Part shown: positions 29,803 to 38,735 of the stretch, piece after piece
Numbering within the stretch: position 1 is the stretch's first letter
Layout: each line of letters opens with the position of its first letter
Origin: Blepharisma stoltei
Lineage: Eukaryota > Ciliophora > Heterotrichea > Heterotrichida > Blepharismidae
NCBI GenBank assembly: GCA_914767885.1
Contig: CAJZBQ010000037.1
Coordinates: 620,001 to 684,000 of the forward strand
Reading direction: 5' to 3'
Length of the DNA: 64,000 nt
Notes under the pieces: model-generated
Database searches by the model: none
The model's input: only the letters and a program-made list of their open reading frames with translations
Told to the model about the DNA's origin: nothing
Position numbers and translations under genes: made by a program

Positions 29803-30898
29803 TGAAGAAATAAAATTAATTATTATCTAATTGGGATTATATATTTTTAAATGATTTTATTAAATATTCTTTAATTTTAAAAATAATTATTTAGCTTCGA
29901 AAAGTTAGTAATTTTTATAAATTCAGTAATCAGAATATAAAATGGCTTACCAATTAGAAAAATTTTCAATGATTATTAAGAGATTTAGAATAAATCCTTG
30001 CTATTTAAAATTAATACAAAAAATTAATAAACTAATAATTAACTATAGAGTTTACTCTAAAATGATTAATAAATAAAGATGAATTATGATTAAACTCTAT
30101 GGTTTATTTAGAAAATGGCATGGATGATTATAATAAATAAAATGATGATTACGACAAGCATATGTCTGCTCTTGATGAAAAATTTTTTCACTGATTTAAT
30201 AATTGAATACAATAAGAAATTGTTTCAAGTGTGAGCTTAAAAAGCTTCTTTTCATAGATATGATTTTATATAAACAATTGCTAGAGATTAGACTTTAATT
30301 ACTCTAATTAACCACTAAATAATAAGTGTATTAACTTGTCCAAGTGCTAATAAGACGCGGGCTATTGAGAAATACAGCTAATAAGATTACTTAATGATGA
30401 CAGTATATAGAAGCCTATAAGCTAAGCTTTAGCTAGCAATAAGTCATTTCATACTTAATTTGAAGTATATGTGGAACTATGTTAACTATATTACGCTCTT
30501 TGGAAAATTCTAATTAAAGAAAATTTCTATAGGAATTCAAATTATTTGGTTTGATGAAGATAATGATGAATATGCTTATCAAATTGGCGTAAGTATGATT
30601 TAACTTATTGGTGTTACGGATTTATTAATTTGTGAAGGTCTTAGATTTTATAATCAAAAGGAGCTTGAGCAACATAATGCTGAAGCAAAAATCAGTCATC
30701 TATATCACAAAATAGAAAATCAACATTTATTTTAGTAAAAAATGATAAAAAATGCTTTTTATTCAAGCCCTTTAGTATTAGCCTCACGTATATTTACCAA
30801 CTAAATCAGATATTAATACTGCTAATCTCTGCACAAGCTTAACATTATTCTTCACAATCCGAAAATCCTAGAATATTAAATATGGCAATAATTATTAC
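29803..30898. other. AT-rich region holding a decayed SOD copy
   Basis: Apart from the relic listed separately (30355-30545), the stretch is AT-rich without open frames. A phrase near 30110-30180 and another at 30550-30720 look like former coding sequence but cannot be assigned. Confidence 0.6.
30355..30545 (+). pseudogene. Decayed duplicate of the SOD 3' end
   Basis: The sequence around 30362-30545 aligns with SOD 29578-29775 (shared phrases TTGAGAAATACAGCTAAT / ATAAGAAATACAGCTAAT, TTTGAAGTATATGTGGA / TTTGAAGTACATGTGGG, GAAAATTTCTA). Many C-to-T changes create TAA stops and small gaps. It therefore descends from a tandem SOD duplication now free of constraint. Confidence 0.8.
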
Positions 30899-31459
30899 AT
30901 GAAAGAGATTGCCCTCTATGCTCTGCTTAACGGGATACAATTTACAGCTAATCTTCATGGGCTTGAAAAGGCTACCATAAAAGCATGGATTCGCGATTTA
31001 GATTTTGACAGAGACCCTTTTTTCGTTAAATTAAGAAACCTTGTAATTAAAACTGCTAAAAAAATCGGGATAGAAAGGACTTGCACACTCTTTGAATTCC
31101 CTCGGCGAACTCTTGAAATATTGATGCAGGAGTTTGGAGATGAAGAAGTAGCAGTTGAGCTTCCAGCAAAAAGAAGCAAACCTAGTAATGGTGACGGTAA
31201 AGAAGCTAAAATGAGAGCATTAAAAATGCATATAAAAGGGAAATCTACTACAGAAATATCATTAGCTTTACAAATAGGACAAGAAAAAATCACAAAGTGG
31301 GTAGAGTTTTATGAGGCTAAGAAAAGAGAAAAGAAAATTGCAAAGAAAGAAGAAGCCCCTGTAAATGTGACTGTCATCAGTAGTGATTCTGATATCGATA
31401 GAAAGCCAAAAGTTGAAGAAATAATTAAAAAAGTTCCTGATCTGGGTGAGAGGATTTAA
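30899..31459 (+). CDS. Helix-turn-helix protein with SUMO-interaction-like motif
   Basis: Frame of 186 codons from ATG 30899 to TAA. Two basic helical modules look like HTH units (LEKATIKAWIRDLDF with FEFPRRTLEILMQEF, and a second at about 110-140: KSTTEISLALQIGQEKITKW). Near the C-terminus VTVISSDSDID matches a SUMO-interaction motif with acidic flank. A nuclear DNA-binding role is likely by pattern; a transposase-derived DNA-binding domain is another possibility. A coding-like stretch with a 16-nt intron begins just after the stop, so the annotated C-terminus may be incomplete. Confidence 0.6.
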   Translation: MKEIALYALLNGIQFTANLHGLEKATIKAWIRDLDFDRDPFFVKLRNLVIKTAKKIGIERTCTLFEFPRRTLEILMQEFGDEEVAVELPAKRSKPSNGDGKEAKMRALKMHIKGKSTTEISLALQIGQEKITKWVEFYEAKKREKKIAKKEEAPVNVTVISSDSDIDRKPKVEEIIKKVPDLGERI

Positions 31460-31464
31460 ACATA

Positions 31465-31741
31465 TATTTGGAGATTTATGTTGTATTATATTCTTATGAT
31501 GGTTATATATCTATTAGAGCTTTTCAAGCATCATTTGTTAGCCTTGCTAATTTTTATAGAAATAGAGAACCGATGAAATATAGTATGATAAATCACTATT
31601 TAAGTGAATATAATTTATTTACTGTAAATTGAAAGAAAGTGCAAGCACAAATTTGAACCTTCTGATCCAGTAAACTTGGAAGAAATCCAAGAAATTGACC
31701 CATTCGATTTAATGTTTGAGGAAAGTATAAAACAGCCATAA
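31465..31741 (+). CDS. Coding-like exon pair, start unresolved
   Basis: The frame reads IYVVLYSYDGYISIRAFQAS, then YSMINHYLSEYNLFT. A 16-nt GT-AG intron (31626-31641, GTAAATTGAAAGAAAG) follows, then CKHKFEPSDPVNLEEIQEID and PFDLMFEESIKQP with TAA. The codon pattern and intron support expression. No ATG opens this frame upstream, and I could not link it cleanly to the HTH gene (the needed shift would be 2 mod 3). It may be that gene's last exon after an unseen IES, or the end of another gene. Confidence 0.5.
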
Positions 31742-32837
31742 ATAAATTTATTATAACCTGGGAGTGGCTTAGATCGCGTTATTTACAATCTTTTCTGAAA
31801 GCGAAATGGGACTTAAATCAATCAACTTTTATTAATCAAATTTGCCCTAAATAATAGAAATCAAACAGCATCCTGGCTATCTCATTTTGGCTAATTTTAG
31901 CAATAAAAGTTGATTAAACCAACTATCATTTTTCCCTTACAAAAAGATTGGAGCTCGACCTAAATGGCGCTCTACCTATATATGGAGGATATGAAAAAAT
32001 AGGGATAAAAGACTATCCCCCTTTGTTTTTAATTATAATAAATTTTTATTTATTATCAAGATTGGCCAACTAAAAAAATTCATATAAACTGCTTACTCTC
32101 TTTATCATTAAAAAAATAAAAGATTATTATTGTTATCTATTTCTGAGATTTTTTTCAAAAAATCAATTTGTTTGGGTTCTTATTATGCTATTTTATAGCA
32201 TTATTTTAATTAATCACAGCAGATATATATAATTTGTTGAGTTTATTGTGGATAGGATCTCACACCGAAAAAATTATTGTATGTGTTTAACCATATTCTC
32301 TATTTGTAGAACAACTTAAGCACAGAGACTCCGCATGCGAAATTTTGGTTACAAACATGGAATAATTTTTCACTTGTGGGACCCAATCCACAATTAAATG
32401 TAGTTAATAATAAAATTTATGTTTTGGTATAGAGTAAATACAAGATATAAGTAACAATGCTTAAATTAAGATAGAAATTAGTGTTATAAATCATGTGTTA
32501 ATTTATTATTTATTTAAAATAGAGGGTTAGCAATTTTTATAATTCGAAATCGAAAATTAATTCTAATTTAAAAATAATTTGGATATTTAATAATTTTTTA
32601 ATAAATTTTTTAATTTAACTATAATAAATAATTGTTTACCTTTCATTATGCATATAATTACAGATCAATGTGTTGCAATATTGCAATAAAAATAACTATG
32701 CTAATAAAATCATAATTGAGATCTCTGCACTAACTTTAGAGCAAGCATATCGCTCTTTGATTCCATTTTACTATCATTTTAACTTTAATTCAGTTTCTCA
32801 ATTTCCAAAAAATCTCAAGCGATTCATAATTCCATAA
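31742..32837. other. Intergenic region with two inverted-repeat elements
   Basis: No gene is seen. A fold-back at about 31819-31916 has arms AATCAACTTTTATT and AATAAAAGTTGATT around a loop of about 70 bp. A second element at about 32249-32396 has ends ATTGTGGATAGGATCTCAC and GTGGGACCCAATCCACAAT, a 19-bp imperfect inverted repeat. The rest is AT-rich. Confidence 0.6.
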
Positions 32838-33275
32838 ATGGCAGAGACGCAGCCAAAGAAAAGGGCATTCCGCAAGTACACCTACAGAGGAGTTGACCTT
32901 GACGACCTCGTGAAAATGGAAAAAGAAGACTTTCTAAAGCTCCTTGGCTGCCGTCAAAGAAGAAGACTTTTAAATAGAGAAGTTCCTCACAAATACATCC
33001 GCTTTTACAAGAAATGTGTGGCTGCCAAAAAGGATACCCAAGTCGGAGAAAAGCCAAAACCTGTAAAGACTCATTTAAGAGATGCTATAATTCTTCCTGA
33101 GTTAGTAGGGTCTGTTGTTGGAATTTACAATGGAAAATCTTTTGTCCCAGTTGAAATCAAGCCTGACATGATTGGCCACTATCTAGCAGAATTTTCGCTT
33201 ACTTATAAGCCTGTTAAACATGGAAGACCAGGTATTGGAGCAAGTAAAGGTTCTACTGCCGTTGATCTTAAGTAA
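32838..33275 (+). CDS. RPS15: 40S ribosomal protein S15 (uS19)
   Basis: An intact frame of 145 codons, the usual eukaryotic length. It has the basic N-terminus ([19 protein letters not shown]), the central RAIILPE-like region ([19 protein letters not shown]) and the signature [14 protein letters not shown] near the C-terminus. It is part of the small-subunit head near the decoding site. There is no intron or IES, and the leader is short and AT-rich. Highly expressed housekeeping genes such as this one are among the few insert-free genes here. Confidence 0.97.
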   Translation: MAETQPKKRAFRKYTYRGVDLDDLVKMEKEDFLKLLGCRQRRRLLNREVPHKYIRFYKKCVAAKKDTQVGEKPKPVKTHLRDAIILPELVGSVVGIYNGKSFVPVEIKPDMIGHYLAEFSLTYKPVKHGRPGIGASKGSTAVDLK

Positions 33276-33489
33276 GCTAAGAAAGTTAAAAATAAATCAT
33301 TAAGATTCTGCCAGAAAGCATAGAAAATTCATATAATAAAATTGCGAAAATAACAATAAAAATTAGCAAATGCATTAAAGAACTAAAAGGCATCTAATGT
33401 GATCTGACATTCTTACATTTGGTTTAAAAATAATTCAATCATTTTGCTTGACTACCAATAATTACTTATTGACCGAAGTTAAAAGTTTT

Positions 33490-34207
33490 CTAGAATTTTT
33501 CTTCTTCTGATGCTTTCCTCTTCTGTGGCTTTGGAGGCCTTGGAAGTCTGCAGTTCAGAGCCCTTTCAATTTTTACTATAACTTGGTTGTCAGGAACAGC
33601 TCTGCCACTTTCATATTCGTTGACCACGCTTTGTTTCTCATTGATCCTCTTCGCTAAATCAGCCTGACTCAGTCCTGCAGCACTTCTTGCCTTTTGCATT
33701 TCAATCCTGAACTCATGAGACAGCTTTAATTATTATAATAAAACATCTGGCAAATTTTATACATACAAGTTGCGCTCAATGCGCCATCATCGGGCAAATA
33801 CAGTTCAGAGTCCACACTGGGTTCCACGTGTGAAGCCCTTTTTGGCACGTGAAAGTGAGGATTCTCCACGTGTCAAAAAGGGCTCTACACGTGGAACCCA
33901 TTTCCAGTGTGAACCGTTTACTGTAGGTGCCCGATGATGGCAAATTGAGCACCACCATCGGGAATTTCCTATAATTATTTTTTTGTTCCTCATGAGACAG
34001 CTGTGGAACTTCAACCACATCGGTCTCCTCAGCCAATTTCCTGATATTCACTTGAGGACCATGAGTATTATGTCCACCTTGTGCCTTTCTCACTGTTTCA
34101 ATATTGGCTCCTCTTCTCTGGGCGTCTTGCACTGCTTGTTCTCCTTTTTTGGCTTTCCCAACAGGACCAGTAAACACAACTCTATTCCAGTCTTGATGTG
34201 GATTCAT
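33490..34207 (-). CDS. Multiprotein bridging factor 1 (MBF1), interrupted by a fold-back element
   Basis: The first block (34207-33989) begins MNPHQDWNRVVFTGP and carries the MBF1 N-terminal region (RRGANIETVRKAQGG). The second encodes the Cro/C1-type HTH (QKARSAAGLSQADLAKRI, then NEKQSVVNEYESGRAVPDNQ) and a basic tail. Together about 145 residues, as in other eukaryotes. MBF1 is a transcription coactivator and ribosome-associated factor. Between the blocks lies a 263-bp palindromic insert flanked by 14-bp direct repeats; keeping one repeat gives VPQLSHEFRIEMQKA in frame. No TA-bounded cut restores the frame, so either excision follows the 14-bp repeat or this allele is broken. Confidence 0.88.
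33712..33988. mobile_element. Fold-back element with 14-bp target duplication in MBF1
   Basis: The direct repeat CTCATGAGACAGCT stands at 33712-33725 and 33989-34002. The insert has long imperfect inverted arms of about 85 bp, including GCCATCATCGGGCAAAT, CCACACTGGGTTCCACGTGT and AGCCCTTTTTGGCACGTG against their complements. On the minus strand it ends in an AT tail (TTATTATAATAATTAA), like the SINE-like inserts. It has no open frame. Confidence 0.8.
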
Positions 34208-34263
34208 TTTCTTATTTATTATGAATTAATATTGATCAAAATAAATACACATCATTTTTAGTA

Positions 34264-35795
34264 ATGGAAGAAACAAAAAACACAAAGGAATGAATCACAA
34301 TTGATACAGAAATTCCTCCACTTCCTGAAAAAAATGAGAGGCTCCCAGCCCCTGATGAAGAGAAATATGAAAGCGAAATGAAAGTGATGGAAGAAAAAAT
34401 TTCCAAGCTGAAATTACAAAAAAATAATGTTTCTCAACAAATAAATGAGCTTAAGAATGGGGGCGGGATTGAAAATAAGAGTATTTCGACGAAGCAATAT
34501 ATTACAGAGAAAATCCATATGTGCAAAGAATTGAATCTTGAAAAAACAAATAATCAAAAAAAACTAGAAAATTTTAAAAGTGATTTTAGAAGATTGTGTG
34601 AAGAACAGAAAAGGCTGAAACCGAAAATAAAATATTATGAAGAGGAAGATATCAATAAAAGAATTGAGTCTTTACAATACAAATTAGAAACAACTACTGT
34701 CACTTTGCAAGAAGAAAAGCAGATTGTAGCAGAGCTCACGCAGTTGCAGCAGGCGAAGCCACTTTTAGCACAGTTTAAGGCAGGGTCGTTGAAGCTTGAT
34801 CATAATAAAAAGAAGCAGCAAGAGCTGAAAGATAGAATCAACGTTATATATAATGAAGTTAGAGCAATCAGTAAAGAAATTGAAGATATTAATCAAAATT
34901 TAAAATCAAGCCAAGAAAAGTCCAGGGAAACAATCCCAAACCTTATAGAAGAAAAGAAATTGATTTCTGATCAAATAAATGTGATTGAGACTGATAAAAA
35001 GCGATTATTTGAAAACTTCAAAAAAACAAAAAATGATTATACTGGGAAGAATAACAAGAAAATGGAAATATCTATATTGAAATAGTAATAAATTGGATAT
35101 AGGAATAATCTTGCTATAAAATGCAAATATTGAACTCATAAAAATACGTAAAACAGCAAAAACTTATAAAATATATTGAATGGGCCGGAAAGCTAAAAAA
35201 CAGACTTATCGAAGATGAAAAACGGAAAAAAGAAAAAGAAGCCTTAGAGCAGCTAAAACAGCTTAATAAGCCTCATCCTTATCAAAAAGAAATCAATCTC
35301 TGTGAAACATTTATCAACTACTTAACAAATATTCTCCCAAAGCCTCCAAGTCAATTAGAAGAAACCAAAGAAATCCCTCAAGACAACACCTATTTATCCA
35401 ATAAAGACGAAAGAAGAGAACTAGAAAATCAAGAATGATTCAAACAGAAAAAGAAGCAAAAAAAGAAACGCGACAAAAACAAAGAAGACAAACTTCATTC
35501 CCTCCCTATTGAACTTTTAAATTTTTTCTCCTATACAAGCATCAAAGTCCCTACTAAACAAGAAGACATAGAGCCTGCTATCGAAGATTTAAAAGCCCAA
35601 AAAGAAAAATTCAAAGCCTTGACTGTAAGAGACGAAAAAATTGAGACTGAAGCCAAAGGAATTTTTAAACAAAAAATCCTTCCCAGCATGGAAGAATTCC
35701 CAGCCCCAGAAAACAGCAAAATAATCGTAAACTATGGGATATTTCAAGATGAAGGTCCTACTATTAAAGAAGACCACAAACAAAGTGCTAAATAA
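34264..35795 (+). CDS. BFR1-like coiled-coil protein
   Basis: The true start is ATG 34264; UGA codes Trp at codon 10 (TKEWITIDTEIPP). Removal of a 92-bp IES (35075-35166, joining MEISI to KYIEWAGKL) gives about 478 residues. The first 280 are a long coiled coil rich in Lys/Glu. The second part, with YQKEINLCETFINYL and a Lys-rich KQKKKQKKKRDKNKED stretch, matches the plan of Bfr1/nuclear-segregation proteins, which bind mRNA-ribosome complexes in yeast. The next gene starts 15 bp after the stop on the same strand. The family call rests on architecture and the ICEL-like element. Confidence 0.65.
35075..35166. other. 92-bp IES in the BFR1-like gene
   Basis: TA at 35075-35076 and 35167-35168. 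AT-rich with stops. Deletion gives KKMEISIKYIEWAG in frame. Confidence 0.75.
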
Positions 35796-35810
35796 TTATC
35801 TTTATAATAA

Positions 35811-37325
35811 ATGGAGGCCTTTAAAAGATTTTTAGATCTCCGAAATGCTGTATTTAAAATCCGCATATCAGGATGCATTACAGAAAAAACTCTTGAAAAA
35901 TTGAACAAGGATCTGAAGAAAAAAGCTTGGCGACGCCCAGTCGCCCTCGCAGTCGTGGTAAACTCTCCAGGAGGAAGCGCAGCACAAAGCAGCTTAATTA
36001 GACAACGGCTTTTGACGTTTAGTAAGCAGCATAATATCCCAGTCTTTGCGTTTGCAGAAGATCTTGCAGCATCTGGGGGTTATTATGTAATGTCAGCTGC
36101 AAATGAAATTTATGCGACTCCTGCATCACTTATTGGGAGCATTGGGGCAAGATTCAGCTTGTTTGGGATTAAAGGGCTTGCAAATAAGTATGGGATTGAA
36201 AGAAGAAGCTGGGCAAGCTCACCATTGGATTTGAATGAAAGAATTGACCCTCTTAAAGAGCTTAAGCCAGAGACCCAAAAATGGCTTGTAGGATTAGTGC
36301 AAGATACAGGAGTCGAATTTAAAAAGTATTCGAAAATAATTAAGATGTTTTATATGCATGGTAAATGGAGTAATAGATAAAGTTAGCAAAATGAAAAGAT
36401 GGTTAATTATAAGGGAGTAGTAGAAGAAGCTAGAAGAGGAAAAATCAAGGTCGAAGAAGCAAAAAGAGATGAAGCTTTGTACAATGGAGATCTCTTCACT
36501 GCAGGTGAGTCTTTGAAGTATGGACTTATAGACCAAGAGCCGATATAGATAAACCGGACTGGGAGTATGCTGAACAGCATGCTGAGCAAGTTTTCAAACT
36601 CACTTTGGCAAACAAGCTCTAGAAGTTGACAGATACTTCATATCGGGGGGTATTTCAACTCCCCAAGTTGATTCGTCAACTTAAGCTAGAGAGCCAACTC
36701 AGGGAGTTGCTAACTCCACCCCTCAGTGAGCGAACAAAACCATTAAAAATCCATATCTTTTGGGTAAAAACCCTATTATAGTGAGCGAACAGAAAAATTT
36801 TTATTAAAAAATATATTGATATATAAATAAATATTACAAGAAATCTCTAGTTAATTCCCGTTTAATTTAAGCAGCTTGCATTTTAAAAAAATTAATTCTA
36901 CATTTCTTTAAAAATTATATTGATTGGGATTTTTAAATTTTGAAAAAAAAATTATGATAAAATTTATATTATCAGTTGCTTAAATTTCTGATCGGCTCCT
37001 GCGAGCCAAAGATGGATTTCACACGTGAAAATCCAGAAATTCCACGTGGAAACCCATTTTTGGCTCTTGGGAGCCGATCAGAAATAATGCCAAAATATTA
37101 TATATAAATTTCTTAAAAATTATTAACCCCGTGATCGAACAAAATTTTTTTGGAGGGAGGGATTAAGCAATTCCCAGCACAGGACCGCTTAGATTAGTTT
37201 CTGGATATATTGATAATTATGGAGTTTGTGACGAAATCATGAAGGAAATGTTTCCTAATTACCAAGTGGTGGATTTATCAAAGGTTTCTAAGTATTCAAA
37301 ACTTCTTTCAATGCTCGAAGAATAA
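35811..37325 (+). CDS. S49 (SppA/SohB-like) serine peptidase
   Basis: The start MEAFKRFLDLRNAVFKIRIS leads into the S49 fold: VNSPGGSAAQSSLIRQRL, DLAASGGYYVMSAANEIYA with the catalytic Ser, and TPASLIGSIGARF. An 81-bp IES at 36337-36417 joins KKYSKI to VEEARRGKIKVEEAKRD. The segment FTAGESLKYGLID is typical of the family. After GLIDQEP the frame is lost; an alternative frame encodes DIDKPDWEYAEQHAEQVFKL, so a small frameshift or an unseen IES lies near 36535. A composite insert with a MITE and fold-back follows (36600-37165). The C-terminus resumes at about 37175 (STGPLRLVSGYIDNYGV) and ends at 37325. A membrane segment is not obvious. Confidence 0.82.
36337..36417. other. 81-bp IES in the S49 peptidase gene
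   Basis: TA at 36337-36338 and 36418-36419. Deletion removes several stops and restores the S49 reading frame (YSKIVEEARRG). Confidence 0.8.
36714..37163 (+). mobile_element. Family-1 MITE (450 bp) carrying a nested fold-back element
   Basis: Starts CTCCACCCCTCAGTGAGCG after TAA (36711-36713) and ends TTTTTTTGGAGGGAGGGA before TAA (37164-37166). The usual interior is split at about 36970-37102 by a palindrome with arms TTCTGATCGGCTCC and GGAGCCGATCAGAA. Short ATATTAT repeats border that palindrome. The MITE itself lies in an insert that interrupts the S49 gene. Confidence 0.8.
36970..37102. repeat. Fold-back element nested in a MITE
   Basis: Arms of about 50 bp: TTCTGATCGGCTCC, GAGCCAAAGATGG and TTCACACGTG on the left are mirrored by CCACGTGGAA, CCCATTTTTGGCTC and GGAGCCGATCAGAA on the right. 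The internal CACGTG and TTTTTGGC phrases recur in the MBF1 insert, so the two are related. Confidence 0.75.
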
Positions 37326-38059
37326 TTTTAATTCTCCTGGCTAATAAATTCAAAAGTAGCATTCTTAAATTAATTTAAAATAATTTCTGAAATTGGATTC
37401 TTTATTTACTTTTATCTCATAAAAATTTAGAATTTTAATTATATTTAATTTTTATTATAACTATATGCTCTATTTATATAAAATAATTAAATTTCGCAAA
37501 GGAAATTAAATTTATGATTTTATTTGCACAATTATTCAAAGCTTTATGAGGTCTTTTTTTATTTAAAAATTAATGAAAGAGTAAGCTCTCAGTACTTGAT
37601 ATTGTTTTAGCACTTATAATTTCCTAATAAATAATTCAAATTCTTTAAAATGAGATGTATTGCCACTTATGATACCTTAAATTGGATGCAATAAGCAAGA
37701 GCTTCAATCAAGAGTAGCTCCTCTCTTAAATAAGCATTGATTCTCACTCACTATATTAAAATGCATTCTTCGCTCTATATATTCATTCTTCCATTCATAC
37801 TATTAATTCTTTCACTTTGCTTGGTCCTAATCAATTTTTGCACTTTAGCTTATTTATGGCTAATAAATTTTCAGATTTTCATGGGTAGTGAACTCACTAA
37901 GTTTTTTTTTACTCAACAGATTTTTGTTCTGTTCACACTATTTTTATGCTAACTCTCCAATTTATAATATAGTTCTACCATTAATTACTATTACGATGAT
38001 TTAATTTATTATCGAATATCTATTTATATATATAGCTTGCTCATCATTCAACCTATGAG

Positions 38060-38301
38060 TGCGAAAGCAGACTTCTAGGATTTTAAAAGATGTATTGAAA
38101 AGTATTTTGCAATAATTAATATTTTTTAGCCATTAAAATTAAATGGCTTATGTAAAAATGTAGCTTGTCACTTAATGGTAATACATGCTGAAGTGCTAGA
38201 AAAGAAAATTAAAGCCGAAGACGAAGTTTTACATAATGAAGATCCTTTAGTTGATTTCTGATTTATTAATTATCGGCTGAAAGATAGTCATGCCTGTTAA
38301 A
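38060..38301 (+). pseudogene. Coding relic, family unknown
   Basis: The frame reads AKADF-stop-DFKRCIEKYFA, then after stops LKLNGLCKNVACHLMVIHAE with KKIKAEDEVLHNEDPLVDFW and FINYRLKDSHAC ending in TAA, with UGA as Trp. The spaced Cys residues would fit a small Cys-paired mitochondrial protein, but this is weak. Internal TAG stops indicate decay, or exons separated by an unrecognised IES. Confidence 0.4.
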
Positions 38302-38416
38302 ATGCTATATAATAATCAAATTAAATTACTTATCGAAATAATTAATGCCTTTTGGAGGGTCCACAACTATTATCAGTCTTCGATATCTTTATTGAATATT
38401 TAAGAGCATCTTCTAA

Positions 38417-38660
38417 CTTTTCTTGACGCTTTTTCATATCTTCTAAATTATTTCCGAAATTTAAAAAAATCCAATCCGAAATAATTGGAATGAAAATGTT
38501 AATTTAATTTGTGAAATTTATGTTTTAAAATGTAACTTGTTTAAACTCAACAGAATTTTACTAGAAATTTCATTTTATTATTTCATTTATATATCAAAAT
38601 ATTTTTTCATAAAGCATTTTATATTAAAAAACAATTTTCGCTCATTCGGAAAGGAGGGAG
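38417..38660 (-). mobile_element. Family-1 MITE, decayed
   Basis: The right end TTCGCTCATTCGGAAAGGAGGGAG with TTA (38661-38663) and the family interior (GAAATTTAAAAAAATCC onward) are clear. The left terminus is eroded (TAACTTTTCTTGACGC). No functional excision is evident because it lies between genes. Confidence 0.65.
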
Positions 38661-38735
38661 TTAAGAATAAAATAAAAAACTACTTGAAAATAATTTTATT
38701 ACATTTGGTCCTACTACTAATTTTTCATATTTCCT

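Larger units (their letters stand above)
37326..38735. other. Intergenic region with a gene relic and a decayed MITE
   Basis: Mostly AT-rich. ATG 37758 opens a short hydrophobic frame (MHSSLYIFILPFILLIL, about 63 codons to TAA at 37952) that could be a small membrane protein but has no other support. A coding relic lies at about 38060-38300 and a decayed MITE at about 38417-38660. Confidence 0.55.
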
